DNA of 20,808 bases. Origin: Caulochytrium protostelioides (lineage: Eukaryota > Chytridiomycota > Caulochytriomycetes > Caulochytriales > Caulochytriaceae). The notes under the pieces were generated by a model. It made no database searches and had not been told where the DNA came from. It saw nothing but the letters and a program-made list of their open reading frames with translations. Both the position numbers and the translations under genes were made by a program. How positions within the stretch are numbered: the first letter of the stretch is position 1; every line of letters begins with the position of its first letter. The stretch lies in the NCBI GenBank assembly GCA_003615045.1, contig ML014371.1, positions 1 through 20,808 on the forward strand, read 5' to 3'. Shown piece by piece: positions 7,851 to 18,500 of the stretch.

Positions 7851-10796
7851 CTAGACCGGGTTCGCGGACGACGGCACGATGGCCAGAAACGCGAGCGGAA
7901 CATAGCCGATGCCGCGGCGGCGGTTGGGCGCCGGAACCGGCGGCATGGTCATCGGCGGCGTGGGCGCGGGCGGCGCGACCGACGGCGCGACCGCGCGTGA
8001 CCGCTTCCCTGACGAGCAGGCGGTGGGCTTGTCGCCGGCGTCGTCGCTCGCGGGCACGGACGCCGCGTCCGGCGCGGCCGCGACGACGACCACCGTCGCG
8101 TCGTCGTCGTCGTCGTCGGACAGACCGCCGTCGCTGCCGTCCTCGACGGCGTCGTCGTGGTTGTCGTGGTCGTCGTCGTCGCTGCTCTCGCTGCCGTCCG
8201 CGGCCGGCGGGCCGCCGGCGGTGGCCACGGTGCGCGCGAGCGGACTCGGCGGCGGCGTGCGGATCCGCAGGCGCGCGGACGGCGCCGCCGAGGCCGCCGG
8301 CGTGGATCGCTTGGCCCACGCGCCCCAGAACGGTCGGCGCTGCAGAATCTGTGAGGCGGCCGGCGGTGCCGTCGCCGTCGCCGTCGTCGCCGTCGTCGTC
8401 GTGGCCGCCGCCGCCCACGCCGACGCCGCCCACGCGGCCTCGGAAGTGCCGCCGCGGACCATGCGGCGCACCAGCACCCAGCCGTCGTCGTAGAAGCGCA
8501 GCGCGAGGCCCGCGTCGCCCGGCGCCACGTCGAGCTCGTCGGGGTGGCGCCCGGTGAAGCGGTGCACGGCGCGGAAGACGGCTGGGACGGGCTGCGGCGG
8601 GCGCCAGTCGCTGGGCCCGCCGCCCCCGCGCGGCGGGATGCTCGGGGCGCCGCCGGGGCGCCAGCGAGGCCAACGGCGGCCGGGGGCCGTCGCCGTCGCC
8701 ATCGCCATCGCCGTCGCCGTCGCCGTCGCCGTCGTCGTCGCGGCGGATGCCCCCGAGGCCACGGACGCCACGGACGCCACGGACGCCGCGGTCGTGACAC
8801 TCGAGGCCGACAGCGAGGCCAGCGACGGCGCGAGACTGTGCGCTGAGAGCCGCCGGCTCGTCTGGCGGATGCGGCGCACGGCCTGGCCCTTGGCGACGTG
8901 GTTGAGGTCCTTGTCCTTGAACTGGAGCACGCCGTAGGCGTCCTTGGGCCGGCTGACGCGGCGCTGCGGGTCCGCCGGCCGGCTGGCGGGCGTGCCCCGG
9001 TGCGTGCGGCGGATGATCTGCGCCCGCGCCCTCGCAAAGAAGGCCGCCGCCGCCGACCGGGTCGGCAGCGGCGGCGGCAGCGGCGGCGTCGGTGACGGCG
9101 GCGGCGACGGCGGCGGCATGCGCAGCGCTCGCCGGCCCACCATCGGCGCTTTGCCCTTCTCGGCGGCGTCGGCGGCGTCCGCGCCGCGGTCGTGGCGGGC
9201 GACCTCGGACGAGCCGCGGTCCGCATGGACGCCGGGCGAGGCGGCCGCCGGTCGATGCGGGGGACGGGACTGCGGCGGTAAAGCGGCTCCGGTCGCCGCG
9301 GCCGCGGCTGCTGCGCCGACCATCGTCGTCGTGGCGGCAGCGGCCGCGGCGGCCGTCGTGGTCGTCGTGGTCGTCGTGATCGTCGTGATCGTCGTGGCGG
9401 CGCCCGATGTCGCAGCAACAGCGGCAGCGGCAGCGGCAGCGGCAGCGGTACCCGCGGGCCCTCCCGTGGCGGCGCGCTCGTTCAACGGCGCCTCGCGGCC
9501 AGGATGGGTGAGACGGCGGTTAAAGAGGATCGTCCACGCGCTCGTCCGCCGTCCGGCAGGCGTCGGCGCGCCGTCGTGGCTCTTCCGCTTCGTCGTGGCA
9601 TTCGACGCCGGCGACGCGGCCCCGGCGGGGGCAAACGGGTCCAGGGCGGCGCCGGCCGGCGGGAGCGAGGCGCGGAGACGCCCCGTGGCGGCATCCGGCG
9701 CCGCGCGCCGTTCCGCCGCCATCGCCGCGACCACCGAGGACGACGACACCGGCAACGACGACAACGACGACGATGACGGAGGCGCCGACGACGAGGACGC
9801 GGCCGGCGACGCCTCGCGTGATGTCGCGTGGAGCGTGCGCCGTGGCGGCGAGAGGGTGCTGCGGAGCCGGTGAGACGAGCGCGGGCGGGGCGGGAGCCCC
9901 GGCGGCGCGTCCGCTGGCTCGTCGCGGTCGGTGGGCGCCGCCGTCAGGGCCGTCGCGGCGGCCGCCTCGACCAGGAGCACCTCCGACTCGACGACGGTCG
10001 CGCCCTGGGCGGCGCGGACCCACGCGCCGGCGACGACGGCGTCCGACGCTCCTGCGGCCTGCGGGGACGTCGTGGCCGCTCCCGCGGCGGCGCGCCGGCG
10101 CCCGCCACGAGGCGCCGGGACTGGCTTGCCGTCGGCGCGGAACCGGTCGCGGCGGCGGCGGCGCGCGACGGCGCAGCCCATCGTCAGCGCCGCTACGAGC
10201 CCGACCGTCGCGATCCCGCTCAGCGCCGCCCAGACGCGGACCGCGCGGGTGGCGAGGAGGCGGTCGCGGCGGTCGCTGGCCTCGTCGGTATCCGGGCCGC
10301 GGTCCTGGCGCCGCGGCACGGGCTGCAAGCCGCTGCGGGGCGAGGCCGGGGCGGGCGGGCGGCGGCGCGGGACCGCGTGGCCGCCCGGGTTGGTCACGCT
10401 CCACCGCGCGAGTGGTGGCGGCGGGCGCGATGGCCATGCGGGCGCGGACGACGCGGCGGTGAGCAGCGCGGGCGCCGTGGAGGCGTCGAGCGCGACGCGG
10501 TGGAAGGCCAGGTCGAGGTCGGCCAGGCGCGCGGCAGGCGCGGCGTCGGCCTCGGCGGCGGCGGCGGCAGCGGCAGCGACCGGGGGCATGGGCCGCGCGG
10601 CGCCGGGCCTGGGCGCGCCGAGCAGCACCGCGGCCACGACGATGCCGAGGAGCATCAGGCGGCAGACGGCGGCGCGGCGGGTCGGGTGCCGGTCGGTCGG
10701 GGGAGCATGGCGGCTCGACCGCCGTGGTTGCCGTGCGTCCGTGTCGCCGGCCGCGATGGCGTCGCCTGCAACGGCGGCCGCCGTGGACGCCGCCAT
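7851..10796 (-). CDS. Single-pass membrane protein with cytoplasmic SH3 domain (Fus1-like layout)
   Basis: About 981 residues from the chosen ATG. A hydrophobic segment (LMLLGIVVAAVLLGA, about residues 47-61) ending near small residues looks like a signal peptide. A second hydrophobic stretch at about 184-205 (VWAALSGIATVGLVAALTM) is followed by ARRRRR, predicting type I topology with a long cytoplasmic tail. Near residues 735-780 lies an SH3-like domain: VFRAVHRFTG, PDELDVAPGD, then DDGWVLVRR. The canonical ALYDY is altered to AVHRF, and I do not see the terminal P..Y motif. The tail is otherwise Ala/Thr/Ser runs plus an Asp-rich acidic patch near the C-terminus. SH3 membrane proteins of this layout act in polarity, fusion or osmosensing in fungi; the role here is inferred only. 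The start is uncertain: 10796 has G at +4, while 10655 would put the signal peptide at the very N-terminus. Confidence 0.7.
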   Translation of the reverse strand: MAASTAAAVAGDAIAAGDTDARQPRRSSRHAPPTDRHPTRRAAVCRLMLLGIVVAAVLLGAPRPGAARPMPPVAAAAAAAAEADAAPAARLADLDLAFHRVALDASTAPALLTAASSAPAWPSRPPPPLARWSVTNPGGHAVPRRRPPAPASPRSGLQPVPRRQDRGPDTDEASDRRDRLLATRAVRVWAALSGIATVGLVAALTMGCAVARRRRRDRFRADGKPVPAPRGGRRRAAAGAATTSPQAAGASDAVVAGAWVRAAQGATVVESEVLLVEAAAATALTAAPTDRDEPADAPPGLPPRPRSSHRLRSTLSPPRRTLHATSREASPAASSSSAPPSSSSLSSLPVSSSSVVAAMAAERRAAPDAATGRLRASLPPAGAALDPFAPAGAASPASNATTKRKSHDGAPTPAGRRTSAWTILFNRRLTHPGREAPLNERAATGGPAGTAAAAAAAAAVAATSGAATTITTITTTTTTTTAAAAAAATTTMVGAAAAAAATGAALPPQSRPPHRPAAASPGVHADRGSSEVARHDRGADAADAAEKGKAPMVGRRALRMPPPSPPPSPTPPLPPPLPTRSAAAAFFARARAQIIRRTHRGTPASRPADPQRRVSRPKDAYGVLQFKDKDLNHVAKGQAVRRIRQTSRRLSAHSLAPSLASLSASSVTTAASVASVASVASGASAATTTATATATAMAMATATAPGRRWPRWRPGGAPSIPPRGGGGPSDWRPPQPVPAVFRAVHRFTGRHPDELDVAPGDAGLALRFYDDGWVLVRRMVRGGTSEAAWAASAWAAAATTTTATTATATAPPAASQILQRRPFWGAWAKRSTPAASAAPSARLRIRTPPPSPLARTVATAGGPPAADGSESSDDDDHDNHDDAVEDGSDGGLSDDDDDDATVVVVAAAPDAASVPASDDAGDKPTACSSGKRSRAVAPSVAPPAPTPPMTMPPVPAPNRRRGIGYVPLAFLAIVPSSANPV

Positions 10797-13685
10797 GCGA
10801 CGAGGCGGCGGTCCGTCGTGGCCGGACGTCCCGCCAGGCGGCGTGGTCGGGGTGGTCGGGGTGGTTGGCGGGGTTGGTGGGGTTAATGGGGTCGGCCGGG
10901 CGATCCACTCAGGACGAGCAGGACGCCCGCGGGCGCGGACGGTGACCGATGACCACAAGCTTGCCGAGCCAACGTGCATCGACGCGGGCACGAACACGGC
11001 GGGATGCGGCGAGTCAGGGCGGGCTCGCGTGAGGGGTCGACGGGGATAGGGCGCCCGAAAGGTGGTCCGAGGCACACGACGGCGAGCGACCGATAAGACG
11101 GTCGAACCCCCGGCAGTTGGAGCTTCGGCGGTCGGACCCGCGACGACGTGGGCGACGACGACGAGCGCCCTTGCCGGCTGCTCCGTCTCTGTGGCGCCAT
11201 CATGAATATCGTCGCCGACGGCTGCCCATGGCAGTCTTGGCGGCGGCGGCGGTGTCGACCGCGGCGACGGCGACGGCTTCCACGACGACGTCGGCGGCGG
11301 CGCCGTGTGGCCGCCGCATGAGTCACGGAAGGATCGTCACGCCGTCGCCAGGTGAACCATTGCCTGTGGCGCCCACCGTGCCGGCGGCGAGTGCCAGGGC
11401 CTCTCCCTCAGGGCCCAACCGGACCCTGGCTTCCGTCGCAGCCGAAGGATCGTCGCGACTGCTTCGGTCTCCGCCGCCGCGGCCGCCGCCGCCGCCGCCG
11501 CCGTGGTGGTGGCACATGTCAGCGCGGTCGCCGCCGCCATGGCCGCCGCCGCCATGGCCGCCGCCGCCGCCGCCGCCAGGCAACGTGTTCGCCCGAAACG
11601 CTGTGTCGCGGCCGCTTGGCTTTGTACCACCGCCGGGCTCGCCCAAGCAAGGACGCCCGTGGCGCCAGCGTCGGTGTCCGCGTCGGCGCATGAAGCATCC
11701 AGCGAGAGGCCTGAAGCGAGAAGCACGAAGCGTGACCTCATCGCCGAAGCCGAAGCCGACGCCGAAGCCGACGCCGCTGTTGCTGCGCGTCGCTGGCGCA
11801 TGCGCAGGCGCCCGCGTCATCGCGGGAGAAATTGCCAAGCGCCGAGACGGCCGAGGCCTCCTGAACGGTAGCCTCCACCTGCGGGAGAGGAAACAAGATA
11901 AAGAAAGGAATTTCCGGGTCTGCGCTTGGCGCCCGCGCGTTGCCGAGCGCTCCTATCGCCTTCGCCAGCCGGCCGCTCCGGGGGGTTCCCTGGACGAGAG
12001 GCCTGCCGGCCGCTGAGTCGATCCTATGCGCGCGCGGCAGGCCCAGACCTCGAGAGCACGACCGGTACGCCCCAGCGCACGCCCGGCAGCCATGAAAAAG
12101 AAGAAATGGAACGTGATAGGCGCCTTTTCGATGATGGGCAATGGAGCGCGGCCGACGCCGGCCGACCTTGGAACGCAACCACGCCGTCGCCAATCCATGA
12201 CGGCCCACGACGGCACCAGGACCGCAGCAATCGATCGGCAGTCCAACTCCCCCAATGCCGCATCGATGTATGCGGTGAGAAACGAGTCGGGGGCTCAGGG
12301 GGCCGTCACCCTTCCAGGTATGGCTCGCGGCACTCCGCTGAACGAGCGATGTTGGCCCGCCACAAGCAGCGATGTGCCTGATGGTGGGTCAGGGGCGTCT
12401 CACGTCTCCAACAAGCATCGAGGCGGCTCGATGCCACCTCAGGTGTGACCTTTCCCCCCCCAGTCCCGGAAAGGGGCATAGTCCGCGTGCGCGTCGCTTT
12501 CTTGATGAAAACCATGAAGGATTGATTGATTTCGTATTGCAGGCGCTCGGATCCATGAGGCCATCAAGCACACGCCATCTGGCGTCTCGAAGCGCTTCTA
12601 TGATCATGTGTGCCTCTTGGGATTCTTCCAGTCAGCTGGATTCCGATCCACAACTTCTGTGTTCCAGCAATGGGCGCCATCGAGTCGATGCAACGCAGAC
12701 GCGACCTTTGTCCGTGCTGTACCGGCGTCCATGCCAATGTTTGCGACTGGTGACGACGATCGCATGCGCTCGTCAGGGGCGAGCAATCTCGATCCAGTCG
12801 CATGTCCCGATGCCCCGTGATGCCGTATCCACTCGTTTACCTTTTAGAGCCGGCAGTCATAGCCAGGCCAGATGCACGACGACAATCCTGAGATTCGGTG
12901 CTTCGCCGCGCGGCGGGGTTCATCATGAGACGAGGGAGTGGCACGACCGCCTGGATAGTCAATATTCGTAGAAATTGAGGTTCTTTCTCCCCCATGGTGA
13001 GCCAACCTTCCAAACTTCCTTACTCCCATGTGAGATGCTACAGACATGCCGTCTGACGAAGAGCGATAAGCGGTTGAAACGGTAGAACGGTCTAATACGG
13101 TGATCACCCGAGATTCGAACCCATGATCGAAGGAGGACTACTTTTTCGGCGGAATAGCGGGCGCCACAGGAACGGCGCGAGCCCCTTGCCCAGATGCCCG
13201 CCACCGCCACCACCGCCGCCGGCCGGCTCGCGCATGCGCGCGGAACGGGGATGGCCCAACGCGCCAAATGGATCGCGCCGGTCTCATCGGAAATCGCCGT
13301 AACCGAAGGCCAAAGAGCGCGTCTCGGTGCGCGCGTCGCATGGCCATCCTGATCGCAAGCGGCTGCGTTTATCGGCGCCGCGACGGCTGGCCATCCTCCG
13401 GTGTGCGTATGCCGCGCCTCCCCGGCTTCCCTGCTGCTCCTGGCCTGCGCCTCATTTTGGTTGTCGTGTCCCTTGACGGCCCTTGCGATCCCCCCGCTAT
13501 TCTGCTGCATATCCGGAGTGTTGCCGTTGCACGTCTGGTGATCGGATATCTGCTGCGACTGCTGCGACTGCTGCGACTGTTGCTGCTTCCGCCACTGTTG
13601 CTGCTTCCGCCGCGATCGCTGCCTGCGACTGCCGCCGCCGCCGCCTGAACGGGCTTCCCCTCCTCACCGCGCCACCCTTCACACG
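10797..13685. other. Gene-poor region with low-complexity DNA and a lower-GC pocket
   Basis: I find no protein I can support in 2.9 kb. Positions 10840-10890 hold GGTGGTCGGG-type repeats. Positions 11480-11580 are GCC/ATGGCC-rich, and 11740-11775 is a GCCGAA/GCCGAC repeat. From about 12450 to 13140 GC falls noticeably, with only short unrecognisable frames, and a 7-bp inverted repeat (CCTTTCC 12449-12455, GGAAAGG 12468-12474) sits at its left edge. Positions 13550-13610 are CTGCGA/CTGTTG-type repeats in the SEM1 5' flank. A spliced or RNA gene could be missed here. Confidence 0.45.
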
Positions 13686-14129
13686 ATGGCTACGGACACC
13701 ACCAAGCCGACGCCGGCGCCGACGACCGCGCCGGCCACAGAAGCCGTCGTGATCGCCGCGGCGACCAAGCGCACCGCGGCCCTTGAAGAGGAAGACGCGT
13801 TCGAGGATTTCCCCGCGTGCGACGACCCCGCGCTCGCTGGCTCGGCGCTGGCCGCCGTCGCCGTCGGCGCCACAAGCACCCCCGCCACCGCCACCGTCGC
13901 CACGAAGCCGGCGGCCGGCGCCGCCACCGGCACGGCCGCCGGCACGACGCCCGCCGCGGCCGCCGCGGGGCTGCCGTCCGCGCACCGGTGGGAGGACTCC
14001 TGGGAGGACGACGATACCGGCGATGACTTTGCCGACATGCTCAAGAAGGAAGCCGCGCGCACCAAGACGGCGCCGTCGTCGTCCATGAACAGCGCGAGCC
14101 ACCACGGCCCTATCGCGATGCAGTTCTAA
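13686..14129 (+). CDS. SEM1: 26S proteasome lid subunit SEM1/DSS1 with an internal low-complexity insertion
   Basis: A 147-residue acidic protein. Two conserved acidic segments of SEM1/DSS1 are present in the right order: EEEDAFEDFPACDD at residues 34-47, and HRWEDSWEDDDTGDDFADML at 100-119 followed by the helical KKEAARTK. These correspond to the family's EFEEFP and LWEDNWDDDD..DDF blocks, which bind the proteasome lid (Rpn3/Rpn7), TREX-2 and, in animals, BRCA2. In usual family members (70-90 residues) the segments are only about 10-20 residues apart. Here about 50 residues of Ala/Thr/Pro/Gly intervene, with further extensions at both ends. ATG at 13686-13688 has A at -3 and G at +4; TAA is at 14127-14129. 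It is convergent with the AAA ATPase gene, 96 bp away. Confidence 0.85.
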   Translation: MATDTTKPTPAPTTAPATEAVVIAAATKRTAALEEEDAFEDFPACDDPALAGSALAAVAVGATSTPATATVATKPAAGAATGTAAGTTPAAAAAGLPSAHRWEDSWEDDDTGDDFADMLKKEAARTKTAPSSSMNSASHHGPIAMQF

Positions 14130-14225
14130 TCGATCGCGCCGTGTTTTCGATCGTCTAAAAAAAACAAACAAACAAAGAAACTACATTGTACCATGGCGAT
14201 TCAGACCTCGAAGGGAACCGTCGGC
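14130..14225. terminator. Short A-rich spacer between convergent genes
   Basis: The 96-bp gap between the SEM1 and AAA ATPase stop codons contains an A-rich tract (about 14157-14185) that contrasts with the GC-rich surroundings. It is the likely shared 3'-processing region for both transcripts. No classical AATAAA hexamer is seen. Confidence 0.4.
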
Positions 14226-17200
14226 TTAGAAGCCAAAGTCGCCGAACCGCTCGGGACGACGCCCCGTGTTGGTGCCGTACTGCTTGTTCCAGAGCGCGAG
14301 CTGGGTCACCAGCTCGCCGCGCTGGTTGAGCGACGGCACGATGTCGCCGTGGTCCAGCACGTACTCGAAGTGGCGCTGCATCAGCGCGGCGCCCTGGCGG
14401 CTCGTCGGCGGGAGCGACGGCAGGGTGAATGCGGCGTCGCCGGTGGCCGCCGGCCCGTCGGCCGCGGCGGGGCCCTCCGCTGCCGCAAAGGCGCCCGCCG
14501 TCGGGCGCGCGGCGTCGACGGCGGCCGTGACGTCCGTCGCCGTAGCCGCGGCCGGCGTGTCGCTCGACGCCGACGGCGTCGTCATCGTGGCGGCGGCCGC
14601 AGCGGCAGCGGACGAGGGCGAGGCGGGCACGAGGCGCGGCGCGGCGTTCGCCTCGGCCTGGGCCTCCGCCTCGGCGAGCGGGTCTTCCGGAACCACGACG
14701 CCGAGGCCGTTCGGCTCGGCGCCCGGCGGGCCCGGGATCGCCGACCACGGCGCCGCGGCGTCGTGCAGCGCGCTCAGCGCGGACGTGGCGTCGGCTGACG
14801 CTTGACGGGCCGCGGACGGCGTCGTAGCGCCTACCGGGGGGACCGCATAAGGCGCTTTGCCGGCGGGAGCGGCAGCGGCGCTCGGCGTCTTCGCTTCGGC
14901 GAGTCGGACCAGACGCAGGTGCTCCTTGAGGCTGTGCAGCGCGGCAGCGAGACAGAGGTTCTTGAGGTCCGATCCGGACCAGTCCTGGGTGCGCTCGGCG
15001 ATCCAGTGGATGAGCTCCTCACGCGCGGCGTCGTCGTCGCGGACCCACTGGTTCTGGACAAACGCGCGCGCCGCGGCGGGCGACGCGGGCGCCTCGGCGA
15101 GGTTGGGCACGATCCGGTCTTCGGTGAGGAGCACCCGTACAATGCTGTGGCGCTCCTGCAGAGTCGGCAGCGAGACCATCACGCGGCGCGGCAGACGGCG
15201 CAGTACGGCGTCGTCCAGGTCGAACGGCCGATTCGTAGCGCCGATCACGATCAGCTGCTGGTGCTGCCCGCTCGCGATGCCGTCCCACTCCTGCATGAAC
15301 TCATTGATGATCTTCGTCTCGTAGCCGTGGTTGTGGCTCGAGCGCGCGCGGAGCAGCGCGTCCATTTCGTCGATGAAGATCACGCACGGCTGCAGCTTGC
15401 GGGCCAACGTGAAGATGGCTTTGACCAGCTTCTCGCTCTCGCCGACGTACATATTGGTGATGCGGGACATCTGGACATTCAGGAACGCGGCGCCCGACTC
15501 GGCGGCGACGGCGCGCGCCAGCATCGTTTTGCCTGTGCCGGGGGGCCCAAAGAGGAGCATGCCAGTCGTATTCTGCCGCAGGATGCCGTGCTGGAAGAAC
15601 TGCGGGTGGCGCAGCGGCAGCCGGATCAAGTCGTCGATCAGCTCCTTGGTCGCACCCAGACCGCCGATCTGGTCGAAGCGGGTTCGAATCCCGGCCGGCG
15701 CCACAAAGCAGCCGCTCATGATGGTCTTTTCGTGGGCATTCAGCTCAAGCGGCGGCTTGTGGGCCACGGCGGCGGACAGCGGCTCGCCGACCGGCGCGTT
15801 GACGGCGTCCTGTGCCAGCGCATACTGCAGCAGGCCGGTGGCCAGGGCCTCGGGCGTCAGATGCAGCGGCGGGGCAGATCCCACGCGGGCCGGCGGGGGC
15901 CTCGCAGCCACCGATGTCGATGTCGATGTCGACGCCGACGCCGACGCCGACGGAGTCATGTGCTGCCAGCGGGTCAAGACATTCTCCCGGAAGGTGGGCG
16001 GAATGAAGGTCGGCGGCGTCGAGCCGGTGGCCGCAGAGGCTGATGGCGACGCGGCAGAAGCCGAGGCGTTGGCGGTGGTCGACGATGCGTCCACCTCGTC
16101 ACCCGCGGAGCCCGTGCTGCCCGCACCCGGGCCCGCAGCCAGACTGGCCGGTCGCATGGCCGCGACGGCGAGATAGAGAATGCGCTCGAGGTCCTGGGGT
16201 CGGAGGAACTGCTCGCGCAGGCCATAGGCCCAGAAAATGCCGTTTTCGGCCATCTTGTGCATCGCTTGCTTGATGTGCTTGATGTCCGACGGCAGCGTGA
16301 CGTTCGCCGTGTGCGCTAGCAGGGCAAGTTCCTTCAGGTTGGTGTAGAAGTGCAGAGCATTCAGGTCGTGCAGAATCGTCCCGCGGAAGGACTGCTGCGT
16401 GTTGCCCATGATCCACGACCCCGGCGTATACTTGATGTTCTGGTCGGCCGGGTCCATGCCCTGGTGGATGGCGGCGCTGGTGGCGAGGGCCGTCGGCGTC
16501 GGGATCGGGAAGGCCACCTCGACGACGCCCAGGTAGCGACTGAATGGCGTCGCGGGCCGCCTCTTGGTCGCGCTGGCGCCGTTGCCGCCGCCGCGAGGAT
16601 CGCGGCGCTCGTCCAGCTCGTTGCTGCTCCCCGGCTCACCCGCGCTGCTGCCCGAATGGGCGTGGCTCTCCTCGTCCTGCGCCTGGTGCTGGGCAATCAG
16701 CTCGCGCAGCATGTTGAAGGACGACGACGGCTGCGTCGCCGGCAAGAACTGGTGGCCCGTGTAGGTCGGCGTATGGGGCACGACCAGCAAGATCGGCCAC
16801 TGCTTGTCAGGGTGGAAGCGGAGCAGCGTGACGAGCGGCCGCAGGACATCGTCCAAGTCGTACCCTTCGGCCTGGTGGAGCGCCATGAAGTCCTGCCAGA
16901 ACACGACCAGCGGGCGCTGCGTGGCGTGCGTCTGCGCCACCAGGCGGTCCACAAGCTGCGCCAGCTGGGCGTGGAGGACCCCCGAGACCGACGAGGCCGC
17001 GGCGCCGCGGCAGGGAACAGGGCGGTTGTGGAAGTCGATAATGGGCGCGAGCATGCGGCCATGGCTCGCGTACGGCCGGTGGAACGGATACGGCGGCACC
17101 TCAGCATCGCTGGCGTCCGTCTCGCCCTCGCCCTCCTCGTCGGCATCGCCGGCGTCGTCCTCGTCGATCGGCATGATGACGGCCGTGCTCCCGTCGCCCG

Positions 17201-18239
17201 TGCGGAACACCCGCACACTGTGCCGGAGCCGCAGTTCCGGCTTCCACTTCCCAAAAGCGTCGCCCGTCGACGTCGACGCCGGCGCCGAGACGTCAGCGGC
17301 CGATGCGGAAGCCGCGCCCAGCGGGCCGTGGCGCAGGTACGCGTCGCCCGTGAGGCGCGGGAAGACCTTGTCGTTGTCGAGCGTGAGGAACGTCGCGTTA
17401 CACTCGGCGCTCAGCGCATACGCGATGGACTCCAGGTACAGCTCGCTGCCGGCGAGCGGCATACTGAGCGCCAGCACGTCGGCTTGCAGGGACGGGAACC
17501 GGTCCAGGGGGTGCGGCGCCGTCTCGCCCGGCGTGACGCGAACGAGGTGCCGAGGATCCAGCTTGGCCTGCATCATGGCGCGCAGCTCGCCGATCACGGC
17601 CGCATTGAACGCATACGGGAACGTGTCGTCCAGCGCGGGCGCGTCCTTGACCGGGTCCAGCATCCCGCGCGCCAGGTCGACGGTGCCGTGGGACGCCGTG
17701 TAGAGGTCGAGCAGCCCCTTCAGCGACACGACGCGGGATCCACCCTCGCGGTTGGCGTCGTTGTCGACGCCGTCGGCGCCACGGGCGGCGCTACGGCCCC
17801 GCGCCCCGGAGGCGGCCGCTCCCGGCGACCGGCGTCCCGGGCGCTTGATGGGCCGCGTGGTGCCGTCACTCGCCAGCCGCGCGCCGCGGGGCGACAACGA
17901 CGGGCCGTCAGCAGACGGCGTCATGTCGCCGCCAAGCGACCCGAACTGCTGCGCCTGGCGGCGCCGCAACTCGGCCGCCGCGAGGGCCTGCTCGAGGGTC
18001 AGCGCGGGCGGAGCATCGGTCGCGCGTTCCGCGTGCCCGGTCGTCTCAGTGGCCCCGGTTTGGGCTTGGCCAGCGTCCGCGGCGTCTGCGGTCTCTGCCG
18101 GCGCCGTGACATCGGCGTCCTTGCTTGCGGCTTGCTGATCGGCAGCCGTGTTGCCGGCGTCGCGAGCCATGGAGCCGCTGGCGGTCATGCCGGCCGCATG
18201 CGCGTCGTCATGCTTCGGACGGCGCTTCGGGGATGACGA

Positions 18240-18275
<36 letters not shown>

Positions 18276-18500
18276 CGCGGACGGCGTTGTGGCCGAGGAC
18301 GCGGGCGATCCCGACGACGATGCGGCATGGGCCACGGCCGCTGTCGTGGCCAAGCCGCGCCATGATGGCGCCGGCACCGCGCGGACGGCGCGAGCGGCAC
18401 GACGCGACGACGCCAGGGGTGGGTGCGCCGCATGGGCGGCCGTCGACGCCGACGGCGCCATGGCGGCCGTGACGGCGCGCAGCCGCCACGCGCGTTGCAT
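14226..18500 (-). CDS. Large mitochondrial-type AAA ATPase of the Msp1/ATAD1-related group
   Basis: A predicted 1424-residue protein. The N-terminus (MQRAWRLRAV, later SWRGLATTAA at 46-55) is Arg/Ala/Ser-rich without acidic residues, typical of a mitochondrial presequence. The AAA module is complete: a preceding FDQIGGLGATKELIDDLIRLPL segment in part, Walker A GPPGTGKT at 985-992, Walker B VIFIDEMDA with D1044-E1045, sensor-1 IGATNRPFDLDD, and an arginine-finger region LRRLPRR near 1100. It ends with a long Ala-rich insert and an Msp1-like C-terminal helix (FEYVLDHGDIVPSL). Upstream, around residues 335-375, a segment resembling the degenerate first AAA-like unit of some long ATAD1 relatives (MPLAGSELYLESIAYALSAE) lacks a Walker A lysine. 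A poly-Ser run near 77-90 is coded by a TCG repeat. Msp1 proteins extract mislocalised membrane proteins; this one may instead be a matrix ATPase. ATG 18498-18500 has A at -3. Confidence 0.85.

Noticed and set aside
10797-11075. An N-terminal extension of the SH3 protein
   Set aside because: The frame's outermost start is a GTG, and the added sequence is Pro/Thr repeat. Internal ATGs placing the signal peptide near the N-terminus are more plausible.
11323-11838. A minus-strand Gly-rich frame of 171 codons
   Set aside because: The composition is that of GCC/GGC repeats, several overlapping frames are equally open, and there is no conserved motif.
13096-13185. tRNA-like T-arm (GGGTTCGAATCTC) on the minus strand
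   Set aside because: No matching acceptor strand, A box or complete T stem was found. At best it is a decayed tRNA fragment.
15607-15715. tRNA-like A box (TGGCGCAGCGG) and B box (GGTTCGAATCC) on the plus strand
   Set aside because: Both lie inside conserved coding sequence of the AAA ATPase on the other strand. They are about 80 bp apart, and no D-stem or fully paired acceptor stem can be drawn, so this is a chance resemblance.
14802-18236. Long plus-strand frames opposite the AAA ATPase (about 14802-16043 and 16350-18236)
   Set aside because: They are antisense shadows of a gene with conserved Walker motifs and show no recognisable protein features of their own.
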